Assembly (NCBI RefSeq): GCF_017873435.1
Contig: NZ_JAGGKG010000018.1
Location: forward strand, 1-64,000
Origin: Paenibacillus turicensis
GTDB taxonomy: Bacteria > Bacillota > Bacilli > Paenibacillales > Paenibacillaceae
Direction: 5' to 3'
DNA: 64,000 nt
Both the position numbers and the translations under genes were made by a program. How positions within the stretch are numbered: position 1 is the first letter of the stretch; each line of letters begins with the position of its first letter. Shown piece by piece: positions 30,201 to 37,020 of the stretch. Under the pieces are notes generated by a model. The model was given only the letters and a program-made list of their open reading frames with translations, did not search any database and had not been told where the DNA came from.

Positions 30201-30910
30201 ATTTTGAATCGATTTTCATCGTCAACAGACTTTCCTGTACCAATACAAATGAGTACATCCTGCACCTCAGCGTCGTCTGTCTCTAAATAATGCACATCAT
30301 TAGTTACCACAAGAGGAATGGAGAGCTCCTCCGCCAGCTTCATAAGCAAAGGATTCACTTGCTTTTGCTCTCTGATCCCATGATCCTGAAGCTCTAAGTA
30401 ATAATCATCTCCAAAAATTGTTTTATACCATAATGCTGATTTCTTCGCTTCCTCATATCTTCCTTGCAGCAAATGTTGGGGAACCTCTCCACCTAAGCAC
30501 GCACTGAGGCAAATAATCCCCTCATGATACTTCTCTAGTACCTCCCGATCGATTCTAGGCTTGTAATGAAAACCCTCTAGATGACCTATCGAGCATAATT
30601 TCATTAAATTACGGTATCCTGTTTCATTTTTGGCAAGTAAAATCAAATGATAAATTGGCTGATCCTTTCGGCTCCCCCGTTCCTTACGAGAATTTGCAGT
30701 AAAATAAACCTCACAGCCAAGAATCGGCTTAATGCCGTGCGACCTACATAATTTATAAAAAGGGATTGCCCCATACATAACACCATGATCGGTTAATGCT
30801 AAAGAAGTCATCCCAGAAGCAGCAGCTTTAGCCACTAATTCTTCCAATCTGGCGGCGCCATCTAATAGGCTATATTCACTATGCACATGTAAATGAACAA
30901 AACTGCTCAT
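27269..30910 (-). CDS. dnaE: DNA polymerase III subunit alpha (DnaE)
   Basis: This is the DnaE1-type replicative polymerase subunit of 1213 residues; in Firmicutes it extends primers before PolC takes over. It has the N-terminal PHP domain (FVHLHVHSEYSLLDG, ALTDHGVMYG), palm acidic residues in ERITMPDIDIDFSDERRDEV, GPGRGSSAGSLVAY, and helix-hairpin-helix and OB-fold regions (about 990-1090). A Thr/Gln-rich linker follows at about 1110-1150 (repeats of TTxTQ) before the C-terminal tau-binding part. The linker is likely disordered. The upstream 1.2 kb is gene-free and repeat-rich. Confidence 0.97.
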   Translation of the reverse strand: MSSFVHLHVHSEYSLLDGAARLEELVAKAAASGMTSLALTDHGVMYGAIPFYKLCRSHGIKPILGCEVYFTANSRKERGSRKDQPIYHLILLAKNETGYRNLMKLCSIGHLEGFHYKPRIDREVLEKYHEGIICLSACLGGEVPQHLLQGRYEEAKKSALWYKTIFGDDYYLELQDHGIREQKQVNPLLMKLAEELSIPLVVTNDVHYLETDDAEVQDVLICIGTGKSVDDENRFKIENNQLYLKTGEEMQKIFPHVPQAIQNTIEIANKCQLELQFDQHILPQYGPIPDNHSAESYLKELCFKGLQERYEQLTIWQNDGQRQELVARLEYELSVITDMGFSDYFLIVWDFISYAHSQGIATGPGRGSSAGSLVAYVLHITDVDPIKYQLLFERFLNPERITMPDIDIDFSDERRDEVITYVSQKYGAEHVAQIITFGTMAARAAVRDVGRVLGIPFGEVDKAAKLIPGNPGMTITKALERSQELNSLYTSNDRIKTLLTMAMKVEGMPRHASTHAAGVVISRDPLTNAVPLQAGSEEAALTQYSMEHLEAIGLLKMDFLGLRTLSIIERCMRWIKEEHQLIPDFKVIPDNDQITYEMLGRGETTGVFQLESAGMRRVLRDLKPTEFEDIISVLALYRPGPMEFIPNYISAKHGETKVKYPHNDLEPILSDTYGIIVYQEQIMQIASKMAGFSLGEADLLRRAVSKKKREVLDEQRGHFVSGSLAQGYSEQEANLVYDMIVRFADYGFPRAHAAAYGVLAFQTAYLKAHYPVYFMAAMLTAVMGSHRKVAEYIVECRRMGIEVMPPDVNVSGVYFTPELGHASHAADYGQSQEEDGGHGTIRFGLAAIKNVGTQAMESILRERAERPFDSLLDFCRRVDLRVCNKRVIESLIQAGAFESLRGHRAQLLAMVDETVEAALKWRKDRDDLQLQLFDFDVAENLNWEIKYPEISPYTMGQQLELERELLGLYLSGHPLDDHAQWLEASSIDRLMELGDASDHSSVIVAGMVVSLKEITTKQGKAMAFIEIEDQIERVEVVLFPEVWKRGAKYVAKGELLILLANVQQQDEGFKLLADEVLPLEPSNLQQLIERRNYKQKQPVKVSKPTFQKTTAHTPTQKTTSQNTTTQGTGTQQATKDQANQRVFIKIKIEAENPEMLSSLKGLLQQHQGTMATVLFYESTGKLLALNSEYSIKPSPILFSQIEGMLGEGTVRVK

Positions 30911-30966
30911 GGTTTAACCTTCCTTCAAAATGAATTTACAAAAAAAATCAAGGTACTACATAAAGC

Positions 30967-31149
30967 TCAATATTTAATAATCATAGAGGTGGAAGCTACG
31001 GTACAGAGGGTTGTTTCGATCGTTGTTAAAATCAGATTCCTTTCCTTACACAATAATCATAGTTGAAATCCGATTTTAAATACGAACGCTCCGCTTCTCC
31101 ACAATCCCTCTGTCCCTTCGCTAGGCGGGTGTTGATTATTAAGTATTGA
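30967..31149. repeat. Palindromic intergenic element, copy D (183 bp)
   Basis: TCAATATTTAATAATCA (30967-30983) and TGATTATTAAGTATTGA (31133-31149) are terminal inverted repeats with one mismatch. The inner arms pair GCTACGGTACAGAGGG with CCCTCTGTCCCTTCGCTAG, and GTTGTTAAAATCAGATT with AATCCGATTTTAAATAC. It is part of duplicated unit 1. Confidence 0.88.
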
Positions 31150-31318
31150 TTGAAAGTGAAGGCTTTATTTTTTAAAGTTAAGTCACTCTTTAAAGGGGAG
31201 TCCCCTAGATTTCTACTACCTTCTGTCCTAGTCTTAATCCGCTCGGACATAAGTATGGCTTTTCTAAATAGAAGCCAAAATTGAGAAAGTGCCCGATTGT
31301 CTATATTGTATCATTAAG
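31150..31318 (-). other. Conserved duplicated block 1; candidate structured RNA
   Basis: This 169-bp block follows element D and recurs at 31533-31699. On the minus strand it can fold into hairpins: GGCTT/AAGCC; GTCC/GGAC enclosing TCCG-AG-CGGA; and ACTC/GAGT. All three are kept in the other copy despite base changes. AATGATACAATATAG at its minus-strand 5' end contains a TACAAT that could be a -10. No known riboswitch or RNA class was recognised. That it is an RNA is inference. Confidence 0.4.
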
Positions 31319-31346
31319 TTTTAGAAACTAAATGAATGAAAATGGA

Positions 31347-31532
31347 TCAGTACTTTTAGTCACATTGGAGTTAGAAGCTACGGTACAGAGGGTTGTTTCA
31401 ATCGTTGTTAAAATCAGATTTCTTTCCTTACAACATACTCATAGTTGGAATCCGATTTTAAATACGAACGCTTTCGCTTCTCCACAATCCCTCTGTCCCT
31501 ACGTTAGGTTAGTGTTGTTTATTAAGTATTGA
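31347..31532. repeat. Palindromic intergenic element, copy E (186 bp)
   Basis: It is almost the same as copy D in the core (GAAGCTACGGTACAGAGG and the AATACGAACG arm). The right end TGTTTATTAAGTATTGA (31516-31532) matches the family. The left end TCAGTACTT (31347-31355) is a degraded partner. It is part of duplicated unit 2. Confidence 0.82.
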
Positions 31533-31699
31533 TTGAAAGTAGAGGCTTTATTTTTTAAAGTTAACACTCTTTATGGGGGAGTGACCTAGATTCCTACTAC
31601 CTTCTGTCCTAGCCTTACTCCGCTCAGACTTAGCTATGGCTTATCTAATTGAAAGCCTAAAATGAGAAAGTGCTCGATTGTCTATATTGTATCATTAAG
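31533..31699 (-). other. Conserved duplicated block 2; candidate structured RNA
   Basis: This is the second copy of the 169-bp block at 31150-31318. Substitutions tend to preserve pairing: GTCC becomes GTCT against GGAC, TCCG/CGGA becomes TCTG/CGGA, and CACTC/GAGTG is a better hairpin here. The central stretch AAGG-CTAGGACAGAAGGTAG and the 5' end with TACAATATAGACAATCG are nearly unchanged. Its role is unknown. Confidence 0.4.
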
Positions 31700-31823
31700 C
31701 GTTATAAAGCAAAGGAGTAAAATTTAAAATTAAAATATGTAACCTCTAGATTTAAGTTTAAGGCTTAAATCAATCTTAAATTTCATTTCCCCATGAAATT
31801 AATAAAACTTGGTTCATGATTTT

Positions 31824-32013
31824 AAATTAGAGGTTGACAAGCAGCCCAAACTAGCGAAGAAACAGGGGGATTCTGGAGAAGTGAAGCGTTCGTATTTAAA
31901 AGTAGATTTCAACAACTAGGTTGCAAGAATACAAAGAAATCTAGTTTTAACAACGATCGTAAGAACCCTCTGTTTTGTAGCCTACAATTCCCACCATTGT
32001 CAACCACTAATTT
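31824..32013. repeat. Palindromic intergenic element, copy F (190 bp)
   Basis: Terminal repeats AAATTAGAGGTTGACAA (31824-31840) and TTGTCAACCACTAATTT (31997-32013) differ at one position. The arms are in the same orientation as copies A and G (CTAGCGAAGAAACAG, then the arm ending GATCGTAAGAACCCTCTG). It ends about 85 bp before ytrH. Confidence 0.88.
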
Positions 32014-32097
32014 CATGCTATTGTTTTATAAAATTTTATCATATAACACCAACCTCCACCCATACAATAATAGTAAGGGAAAGGGGGACAAGCAACA

Positions 32098-32427
32098 ATG
32101 AGTACATTTATTTCTAAAGCAATTATGGATTTTTTTGTTGCGTTTGGCATTGTGTTGGGTGGTGCTTTAATTGGAGGCATAGGGGCTATTGTATCGTTAC
32201 AACCCCCTACACAATCGATGCTTGATATTGCGGATCGCATTAAGATTTGGGCACTTGCTACGGCGGTTGGCGGTACGATTGATCCGATGAGAGTAATTGA
32301 AAGTAACTTTTTTGATGGTAATCTATCTCCTGCTATTAAGCAGATTTTATATTTGTTGTTTGCTTTTGCGGGAGCTCACTTAGGTTCATTACTTGTAAGA
32401 TGGGCATGTGGGGGAGGCCGGGGATGA
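32098..32427 (+). CDS. ytrH: Sporulation protein YtrH
   Basis: The 109-residue membrane protein of the YtrH family has two to three hydrophobic segments. It has an N-terminal FVAFGIVLGGALIGGIGAIV stretch, the conserved ATAVGGTIDPMRVIE segment and a C-terminal helix ending in a glycine-rich tail. In B. subtilis ytrH and ytrI are expressed in the mother cell under sigma-E and are needed for efficient sporulation. GGGGGA lies 10 nt before the ATG. The last codon overlaps ytrI (ATGA). Confidence 0.88.
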   Translation: MSTFISKAIMDFFVAFGIVLGGALIGGIGAIVSLQPPTQSMLDIADRIKIWALATAVGGTIDPMRVIESNFFDGNLSPAIKQILYLLFAFAGAHLGSLLVRWACGGGRG

Positions 32428-32921
32428 ACTATAATAAGTCGTCCTGGAAAATAAAAATCCAGCGGTTTATGCATCTCTCTGCGATATTTATATTAGGAAT
32501 GATTGCTGGGACCCTAGTTTATAATCTTATCTATCAAGCTAGCTACAACACGTTGTGGATTCAAAATAAAGATCTACAAATTCAGCTTCATCAAGCAGAA
32601 GAGGATAATAAAACGCTTAAAAAATATAATAAAAGTGCTACCATTATTAAGGAAATTAAAGTACGGATTGAAGAAAGTGACCCACCTCTAGATGAACTAG
32701 CGATGAAAGAAGTGACGAAGCAACTTCAAGAGGAGCTTGAGGTTTTACGTGGACGAAGTATTTTTGAAATTGATGAGGATGCTAAAATGGCACGCACGTT
32801 GTTAAATCGCAAGATTTATGATGTACGGGATAAAGAATATGCGATTCAAATTAAAACGATGCTTGTGAGCGAAGGTGTCTTGCAGGTATGGGTGTCCATG
32901 CGCCCTTATATAAGAAACTAA
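32424..32921 (+). CDS. ytrI: Sporulation membrane protein YtrI
   Basis: The 165-residue protein has one N-terminal transmembrane helix (about 14-36) followed by a coiled-coil segment (about 45-75) and a small C-terminal alpha/beta domain ending WVSMRPYIRN. That is the layout of YtrI, encoded with ytrH upstream of dnaE in Bacilli. The ATG at 32424 overlaps the ytrH stop and has GGGGGAGG upstream; a frame opening 8 codons earlier was rejected. Confidence 0.8.
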   Translation: MNYNKSSWKIKIQRFMHLSAIFILGMIAGTLVYNLIYQASYNTLWIQNKDLQIQLHQAEEDNKTLKKYNKSATIIKEIKVRIEESDPPLDELAMKEVTKQLQEELEVLRGRSIFEIDEDAKMARTLLNRKIYDVRDKEYAIQIKTMLVSEGVLQVWVSMRPYIRN

Positions 32922-32941
32922 GGCAAAAAGCACCTTAGTTC
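32919..32941 (+). terminator. Small hairpin after ytrI
   Basis: AACTAAGG pairs with CCTTAGTT around an A-rich loop, beginning at the ytrI stop. It lies between convergent ytrI and ytoI. The T-tract is weak, so it may only be partly effective. Confidence 0.45.
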
Positions 32942-32972
32942 CTCGTTAGAATTAAATTTTATACTTACTTCA

Positions 32973-34307
32973 TTAAGAATGATCTATAGATTGTAATGTA
33001 ATCATCGCTTTGGAGACCACATGCTCCTGATAAGTCATTGCGATTTCTAGTTTACACGCTCTTCGACTCATTTCTAGTACGACAGGGGCAATGATCACTG
33101 GATTTTCAATTTGCAATGGTCTTACAAAAAAGGTAGTTAAGTTATCAACGACATAATCGCCACCCGTAACATCCTTTGCGGCACGAATCGCTGCTTGAGT
33201 TAACAAAGAGGTGATTACGCCATGAGAGATTGTGCCTAATTCACTGGACATTTGTGGTGTGATCATCCCATGGAAAATGAGCTTACCGCTATCGTCACGT
33301 TCCTCAGCAAAGCCATTCCACATTAAATGCTCAAACGTTTCACCAAGCTGCGGCTGATTACGCGCATCTCGCATAGCTTGTAATACCTCGCGTCTTGTAA
33401 CAGAGGAAACGAGCTTACGATTACGATCAACTACAGGTAAAAAATCAATACCTTCCCATACCATAATTTGCGCGGCAGATGCTAAAGAAGTCTGCAATCC
33501 AACTGTAATGGGATGCCTTGTTACATATTTTTCTATACATTGATCCCCATGAAGCTGTTCAATATCTTTACGGCTAATAATACCAATTACACGATTCCAT
33601 TCATCTACTACAGGAAAATGATATAGACCCGTTTCAATGGATAATTCATCAAAATCTGAAATATTACTCGTCATTTTAAGCAAATTCACGCGTGGCTTTA
33701 AAGAAACGATATCTTCAATTAACATAATTTTTTTCTTAATCAACCGGTCAAATAAAGCCCGATTAATCATGGATGCGACTGTAAACGTATCATGGCGAGA
33801 GGAAATAATCGGTAAAGCGAGTCGATCAGCTAATGCTTTTACCTCACGGCTTGTACCAAATCCCCCTGTAATCAACACGCCTGCCTGCTGCTGCAAAGCA
33901 AGTGAATGAGCATTTTCTCTATTCCCGATAATTAGCATACTTCCAGCATCAATATATCTTGCCATTGCATCAATTTTCATCGCACCAATTACGTATTTAT
34001 GCAATGTTTTATCCAGACCTTCAGCACCGCCAAGAACATGTCCCTCTACAATTTCTACTACATCGGCAAAGGAAAGCTGATCGGAAATATTGCGAGGTTT
34101 CTTCTCGATTCTAATTGTACCAATTCTTTCTTTGGTGACAACAATACCAAGGTTTTCAGCTTCCTTAAGTGCACGATATGCAGTTCCTTCACTGACGGAA
34201 AGAGATTTTGCTAGCTTTCTCACAGAAATTTTTGTTCCAATTTGAAGACCTTCTATATATTGAAGCAACTGCTCATGCTTGGTGACAGTCTCTTCATACC
34301 CTTCCAA
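32973..34307 (-). CDS. ytoI: HTH-DRTGG-CBS-thioesterase-fold protein YtoI
   Basis: The 444-residue multidomain protein has, in order: an N-terminal winged helix (about 12-65, TKISVRKLAKSLSVSEGTAY), a DRTGG domain (about 80-190), two CBS motifs that bind adenine nucleotides (about 195-320; FPVVDEWNRVIGIISRKD and FLPVVDRNRKLVSSVTRRE) and a C-terminal hot-dog domain (about 325-440; HGMITPQMSSELGTISHGV). The order matches B. subtilis YtoI, whose exact role is not established. The composition suggests a nucleotide-sensing transcriptional regulator. Direct repeats near its promoter may be its operator. Confidence 0.88.
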   Translation of the reverse strand: MEGYEETVTKHEQLLQYIEGLQIGTKISVRKLAKSLSVSEGTAYRALKEAENLGIVVTKERIGTIRIEKKPRNISDQLSFADVVEIVEGHVLGGAEGLDKTLHKYVIGAMKIDAMARYIDAGSMLIIGNRENAHSLALQQQAGVLITGGFGTSREVKALADRLALPIISSRHDTFTVASMINRALFDRLIKKKIMLIEDIVSLKPRVNLLKMTSNISDFDELSIETGLYHFPVVDEWNRVIGIISRKDIEQLHGDQCIEKYVTRHPITVGLQTSLASAAQIMVWEGIDFLPVVDRNRKLVSSVTRREVLQAMRDARNQPQLGETFEHLMWNGFAEERDDSGKLIFHGMITPQMSSELGTISHGVITSLLTQAAIRAAKDVTGGDYVVDNLTTFFVRPLQIENPVIIAPVVLEMSRRACKLEIAMTYQEHVVSKAMITLQSIDHS

Positions 34308-34327
34308 CTGTTATACCTCCTAGTCGA

Positions 34328-34354
34328 ATCTGTACTATTCTGTACCTATTATAC
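34328..34354 (-). promoter_or_regulatory. ytoI promoter -10 with adjacent TACAGA direct repeats
   Basis: On the minus strand TATAAT (34348-34353) is followed by GGTACAGAATAGTACAGATT, that is, two GTACAGA-like half sites 10 bp apart, ending about 20 bp before the Shine-Dalgarno of ytoI. The position just downstream of the -10 suits a repressor site, perhaps bound by the YtoI winged helix itself. No good -35 is visible. Confidence 0.4.
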
Positions 34355-34429
34355 ACCAACCCTTACTCTATTTTATACCCATGATTTATAGTTAGAAATC
34401 CTATATAAGCACTTTGTAAAATAAAAAAA

Positions 34430-34464
34430 GGAATACACCCCATATATTAATGACGGCGTATTCC
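34430..34464 (-). terminator. Terminator downstream of the small membrane-protein gene
   Basis: GGAATACA (34430-34437) pairs with GTATTCC (34458-34464). The minus strand continues with a T-run (34422-34429 region). Confidence 0.75.
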
Positions 34465-34482
34465 AAACCTGTAGCAATTCTA

Positions 34483-34761
34483 TTATTCAGCATCATCTGC
34501 TAGCTTATGTTGCCATTGTCTTGCCTTTTCGCGTCGAATTGCATCCAAGGCACGCTCTTTTTCCTCGTTTACACCTAATAAATAATATAAGTGTGCACCA
34601 ATAACAAGAAATGCAAAGGCAGCCCAGACAATACCAAATATAGAAACAAAGGTAGCTCCAGAATTAAATGTAATCATAGGAAGGGCATAAACTAACATAG
34701 CAAGCGCTAAAATTAAATATACAGCATGCTTAAATTTACTTGGTTTTTTGACCGTTTTCAT
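34483..34761 (-). CDS. Small two- to three-TM membrane protein, unknown function
   Basis: The 92-residue protein has a basic start (MKTVKKPSKFKH), hydrophobic segments at about 11-30 and 36-64, and a charged cytoplasmic tail with EEKERALDAIRREKARQW. The position next to ytoI recalls ytpI of Bacillus, but the sequence is not clearly similar. It has its own terminator. Confidence 0.75.
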   Translation of the reverse strand: MKTVKKPSKFKHAVYLILALAMLVYALPMITFNSGATFVSIFGIVWAAFAFLVIGAHLYYLLGVNEEKERALDAIRREKARQWQHKLADDAE

Positions 34762-34933
34762 TGCAATACAGCTCCTTCTTCTCTTAAACTATATTTCTAT
34801 TCTATGAAGTAAATCCTGAAATATGAGCCAAGCTTCTCTATATTCAAGAAATTATTCACAGACTATGAGATAAGTTTTAAAAATGAAGGAGTGAATGATT
34901 TTAAATCACTACTCTTTTTAAGGCTCAATCTTG

Positions 34934-35114
34934 AAATCAGTGCTTGACCGTTAACCCAAACTAGCGAAGAGACAGAGCGATTCTGAAGATTGTCTCTTAA
35001 AATCTAATTCCATCCATCAATAAACTTTAATAAAAGGAATATGATTTTAACAACAATCGTAAGAACGCTCTGGAGCGTAGCTACCACCCTCTAGTCACTG
35101 TCAAGTACTGATTT
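34934..35114. repeat. Palindromic intergenic element, copy G (181 bp)
   Basis: AAATCAGTGCTTGAC (34934-34948) and GTCAAGTACTGATTT (35100-35114) are terminal repeats with one mismatch. Flanking GGCTC (34922) and GAGCC (35122) extend the pairing outward. The internal arms (AACTAGCGAAGAGACAGAGCG and the matching CGCTCTGGAGCGTAGCTAC) pair. It fills the gap between yheA and the small membrane-protein gene. Confidence 0.88.
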
Positions 35115-35142
35115 ATAAATAGAGCCCATCTTAAACCATAAA

Positions 35143-35490
35143 TTATTGCATTTCCGCGCCGTAAAGGTGCGCTAAGCTATCTGTAATGATTTTGTTTACA
35201 TCTTGAATAATAACGCTAAGTCTACGTTCTGCATCAAATAGTTTATGAATATGTGGATTCTGACTGATTAGCTCGAATTGCTTCTCCATCTTTTCCATTT
35301 CCTCTGGAGCTGGCATTTCGCCTGTCATCATTTTTTGCTGTACTTCATTTTGGCGCATTCGGAAATTATCTAGCATTTCTTTACTTTGAACGTCTGCCTC
35401 AATCAATTTCATCGCTTCACTAATTTGTGTAACCTCTTCGCTTTCCTTCAAAGCACGAGCAAGCTCATGTGCGTGATCATAAATTTTCAT
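35143..35490 (-). CDS. yheA: YlbF/YmcA/YheA-family protein
   Basis: The 115-residue all-helical protein starts MKIYDHAHELARALKESEE and has the family pattern LxxFRMRQNEVQQKMMTGEMP, followed by a C-terminal helix. The related YlbF and YmcA act with YaaT on RNase Y, whereas YheA itself has no settled role. I favour YheA because the divergent neighbours are yheC/yheD homologues, as in the B. subtilis yhe locus; yheB is absent. The GAGGAGG site 8 nt before 35490 sets the start. Confidence 0.82.
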   Translation of the reverse strand: MKIYDHAHELARALKESEEVTQISEAMKLIEADVQSKEMLDNFRMRQNEVQQKMMTGEMPAPEEMEKMEKQFELISQNPHIHKLFDAERRLSVIIQDVNKIITDSLAHLYGAEMQ

Positions 35491-35640
35491 ATTAAACTTC
35501 CTCCTCAAAATATTAAATATAACATCCCTAGGTTAATCACCAAGGTTTCTACGCCCTCATATGATGCATTACATGCAATTAAGCAGAGTAAACCATAGCC
35601 CAAGACGAAATGCCTTGATAATTGGAAGGAGTCCCTCTTC

Positions 35641-37005
35641 ATGTCCTCCAAAAAAATGATATTACAGATCATGAATTCAGGATTACTGGAAGATGACTGC
35701 CTTGTGCTCGGAGATTCACACATCAAGCAATGGAGAATTCCGATCCATCGTCCATTGATGCTGAGCTTTGGCGCATCTCGCCACAGAGTTAAAGTTATTC
35801 CCTTAAGCAAGTCTCAAGAAGCCAAAATCAGTCCAAGACTTGCAAGCAAGCTAGGTATATTATCAAAAACCACGTTGAGACTTCACTATCAACCACAATC
35901 TTCGACGCTTAAACTCGGACCCGTTATCGGTGTACTCATCAGCAAAGATTATCCCGCGACACCTGAAAGACCATTTGGTCAAATCACGATGTTTTGTCAA
36001 GAGCTTGTTAACGCCTGTAAGCAACAAGGCCTATATGTTTACTTTTTTACCCCAGATCATATCGGCACAAACGCAAGTCAATTATCAGGCTGGGTGTATG
36101 ACAATGGGTGGAGGAAAATGACAGTACCTGCAGCAGATGTTTTTTACAATCGATTAACCTCACGTAAATTAGAGAACAAACCTAGCGTACAGCATTTTTT
36201 AAAAGAAGTAAAATCTAGCTTCGGGAGTCAATTCTTTAATGAAAAGTTTCTAGATAAAACCGAGGTGTTTGATGCATTAGCACATGACCCTTCATTAAGC
36301 CGTTACTTGCCAGAATCACATCTATTTAAAAACTATGCCATGCTCAAAACGATGTGCGCGAGGCACCCTGTTGTATTCCTTAAACCTATCCGTGGCAGCT
36401 TAGGTAAGGGCATTATCCGCATTTCTAGAACTGAAGGTGGATATCAGTCCTTAACTGCTCAGGTTGGAGGAACACGTAAGCAAAGCTATACGAGCTTAGC
36501 CAAGTTATTTGCTTCCCTGTCTGGCAAAATGAAAACAACACGTTATCAAATTCAGCAAGGCTTAAATCTCATTGAAATTGAGCATCGTCCAGTTGATTTT
36601 AGAGCCCTTGTGCAAAAAAACTTGACGGGAAAATGGAATATTACTTCTATTGTAGGTCGGACAGCAGGCAGTCAGCATTTTGTATCTAATTTGGCGAGAG
36701 GCGGCACGTTAAGCACCGTTAAAGAAGCAGTTGCTCGCGCTACGCTTCCTACTCAAGTCAAGAGTAAAATTGCCGGACGCCTACAAAAAACTGCACTAGA
36801 TATCGCTCAAGGGATTGATAAATATATTCCTGCTCATTTTGGGGAATTAGGGATTGATCTCGCAGTCGACAACACAGGTAAAATATGGCTCTTAGAGGTA
36901 AATTCTAAACCATCAAAAAATGATAATACACCGATTGGAGCAAGTAAAATTCGCCCCTCAGTGAAACAAGTCATTGAATATGCTCGATTCTTATCTGGCT
37001 TCTAG
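35641..37005 (+). CDS. YheC/YheD-family endospore coat-associated protein 1 (long, YheD-type)
   Basis: The 454-residue protein is the first of five paralogues. Residues 1-90 form the YheD-type N-terminal beta-rich domain. An ATP-grasp module follows: LGPVIGVLISKDY (about 92), VFYNRL (about 176), the nucleotide-binding loop VFLKPIRGSLGKGIIRI (about 244), DFRALVQKN, and the Mg/ATP residues in GIDLAVDNTGKIWLLEVNS KP near 410-425. ATP-grasp enzymes ligate a carboxylate to an amine, and the substrate in this family is unknown. The family link to coat is established for Bacillus. AAGGAG precedes the ATG. It is divergent from yheA. Confidence 0.88.
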   Translation: MSSKKMILQIMNSGLLEDDCLVLGDSHIKQWRIPIHRPLMLSFGASRHRVKVIPLSKSQEAKISPRLASKLGILSKTTLRLHYQPQSSTLKLGPVIGVLISKDYPATPERPFGQITMFCQELVNACKQQGLYVYFFTPDHIGTNASQLSGWVYDNGWRKMTVPAADVFYNRLTSRKLENKPSVQHFLKEVKSSFGSQFFNEKFLDKTEVFDALAHDPSLSRYLPESHLFKNYAMLKTMCARHPVVFLKPIRGSLGKGIIRISRTEGGYQSLTAQVGGTRKQSYTSLAKLFASLSGKMKTTRYQIQQGLNLIEIEHRPVDFRALVQKNLTGKWNITSIVGRTAGSQHFVSNLARGGTLSTVKEAVARATLPTQVKSKIAGRLQKTALDIAQGIDKYIPAHFGELGIDLAVDNTGKIWLLEVNSKPSKNDNTPIGASKIRPSVKQVIEYARFLSGF

Positions 37006-37020
37006 GGGGGACTTAGTACA

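Larger units (their letters stand above)
30911..32097. other. Gene-free 1.2-kb divergent intergenic region
   Basis: This interval separates dnaE (minus) from ytrH (plus). It holds palindromic elements D, E and F and a diverged tandem duplication: 30992-31318 and 31374-31699, offset 382 bp. Short reading frames on either strand here lie inside the repeats, lack ribosome binding sites and are not believable genes. Bases 31700-31820 contain only AT-rich sequence with a small TTTAAGTTTAAGGCTTAAA-type inverted repeat. Confidence 0.85.

Noticed and set aside
31032-31250. A 72-codon minus-strand reading frame in the dnaE upstream region
   Set aside because: It lies across palindromic element D and the duplicated block, has no ribosome binding site, and the second duplicate does not preserve the frame.
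31150-31699. Known riboswitch classes (T-box, S-box, TPP, FMN, lysine, glycine, M-box, c-di-AMP)
   Set aside because: None of the signature sequences of these classes is present in the conserved duplicated block, although its pairing suggests some structured RNA.
30967-35114. CRISPR array
   Set aside because: The recurring units are about 182 bp, palindromic and widely and irregularly spaced, with no short direct repeats and spacers and no cas genes.
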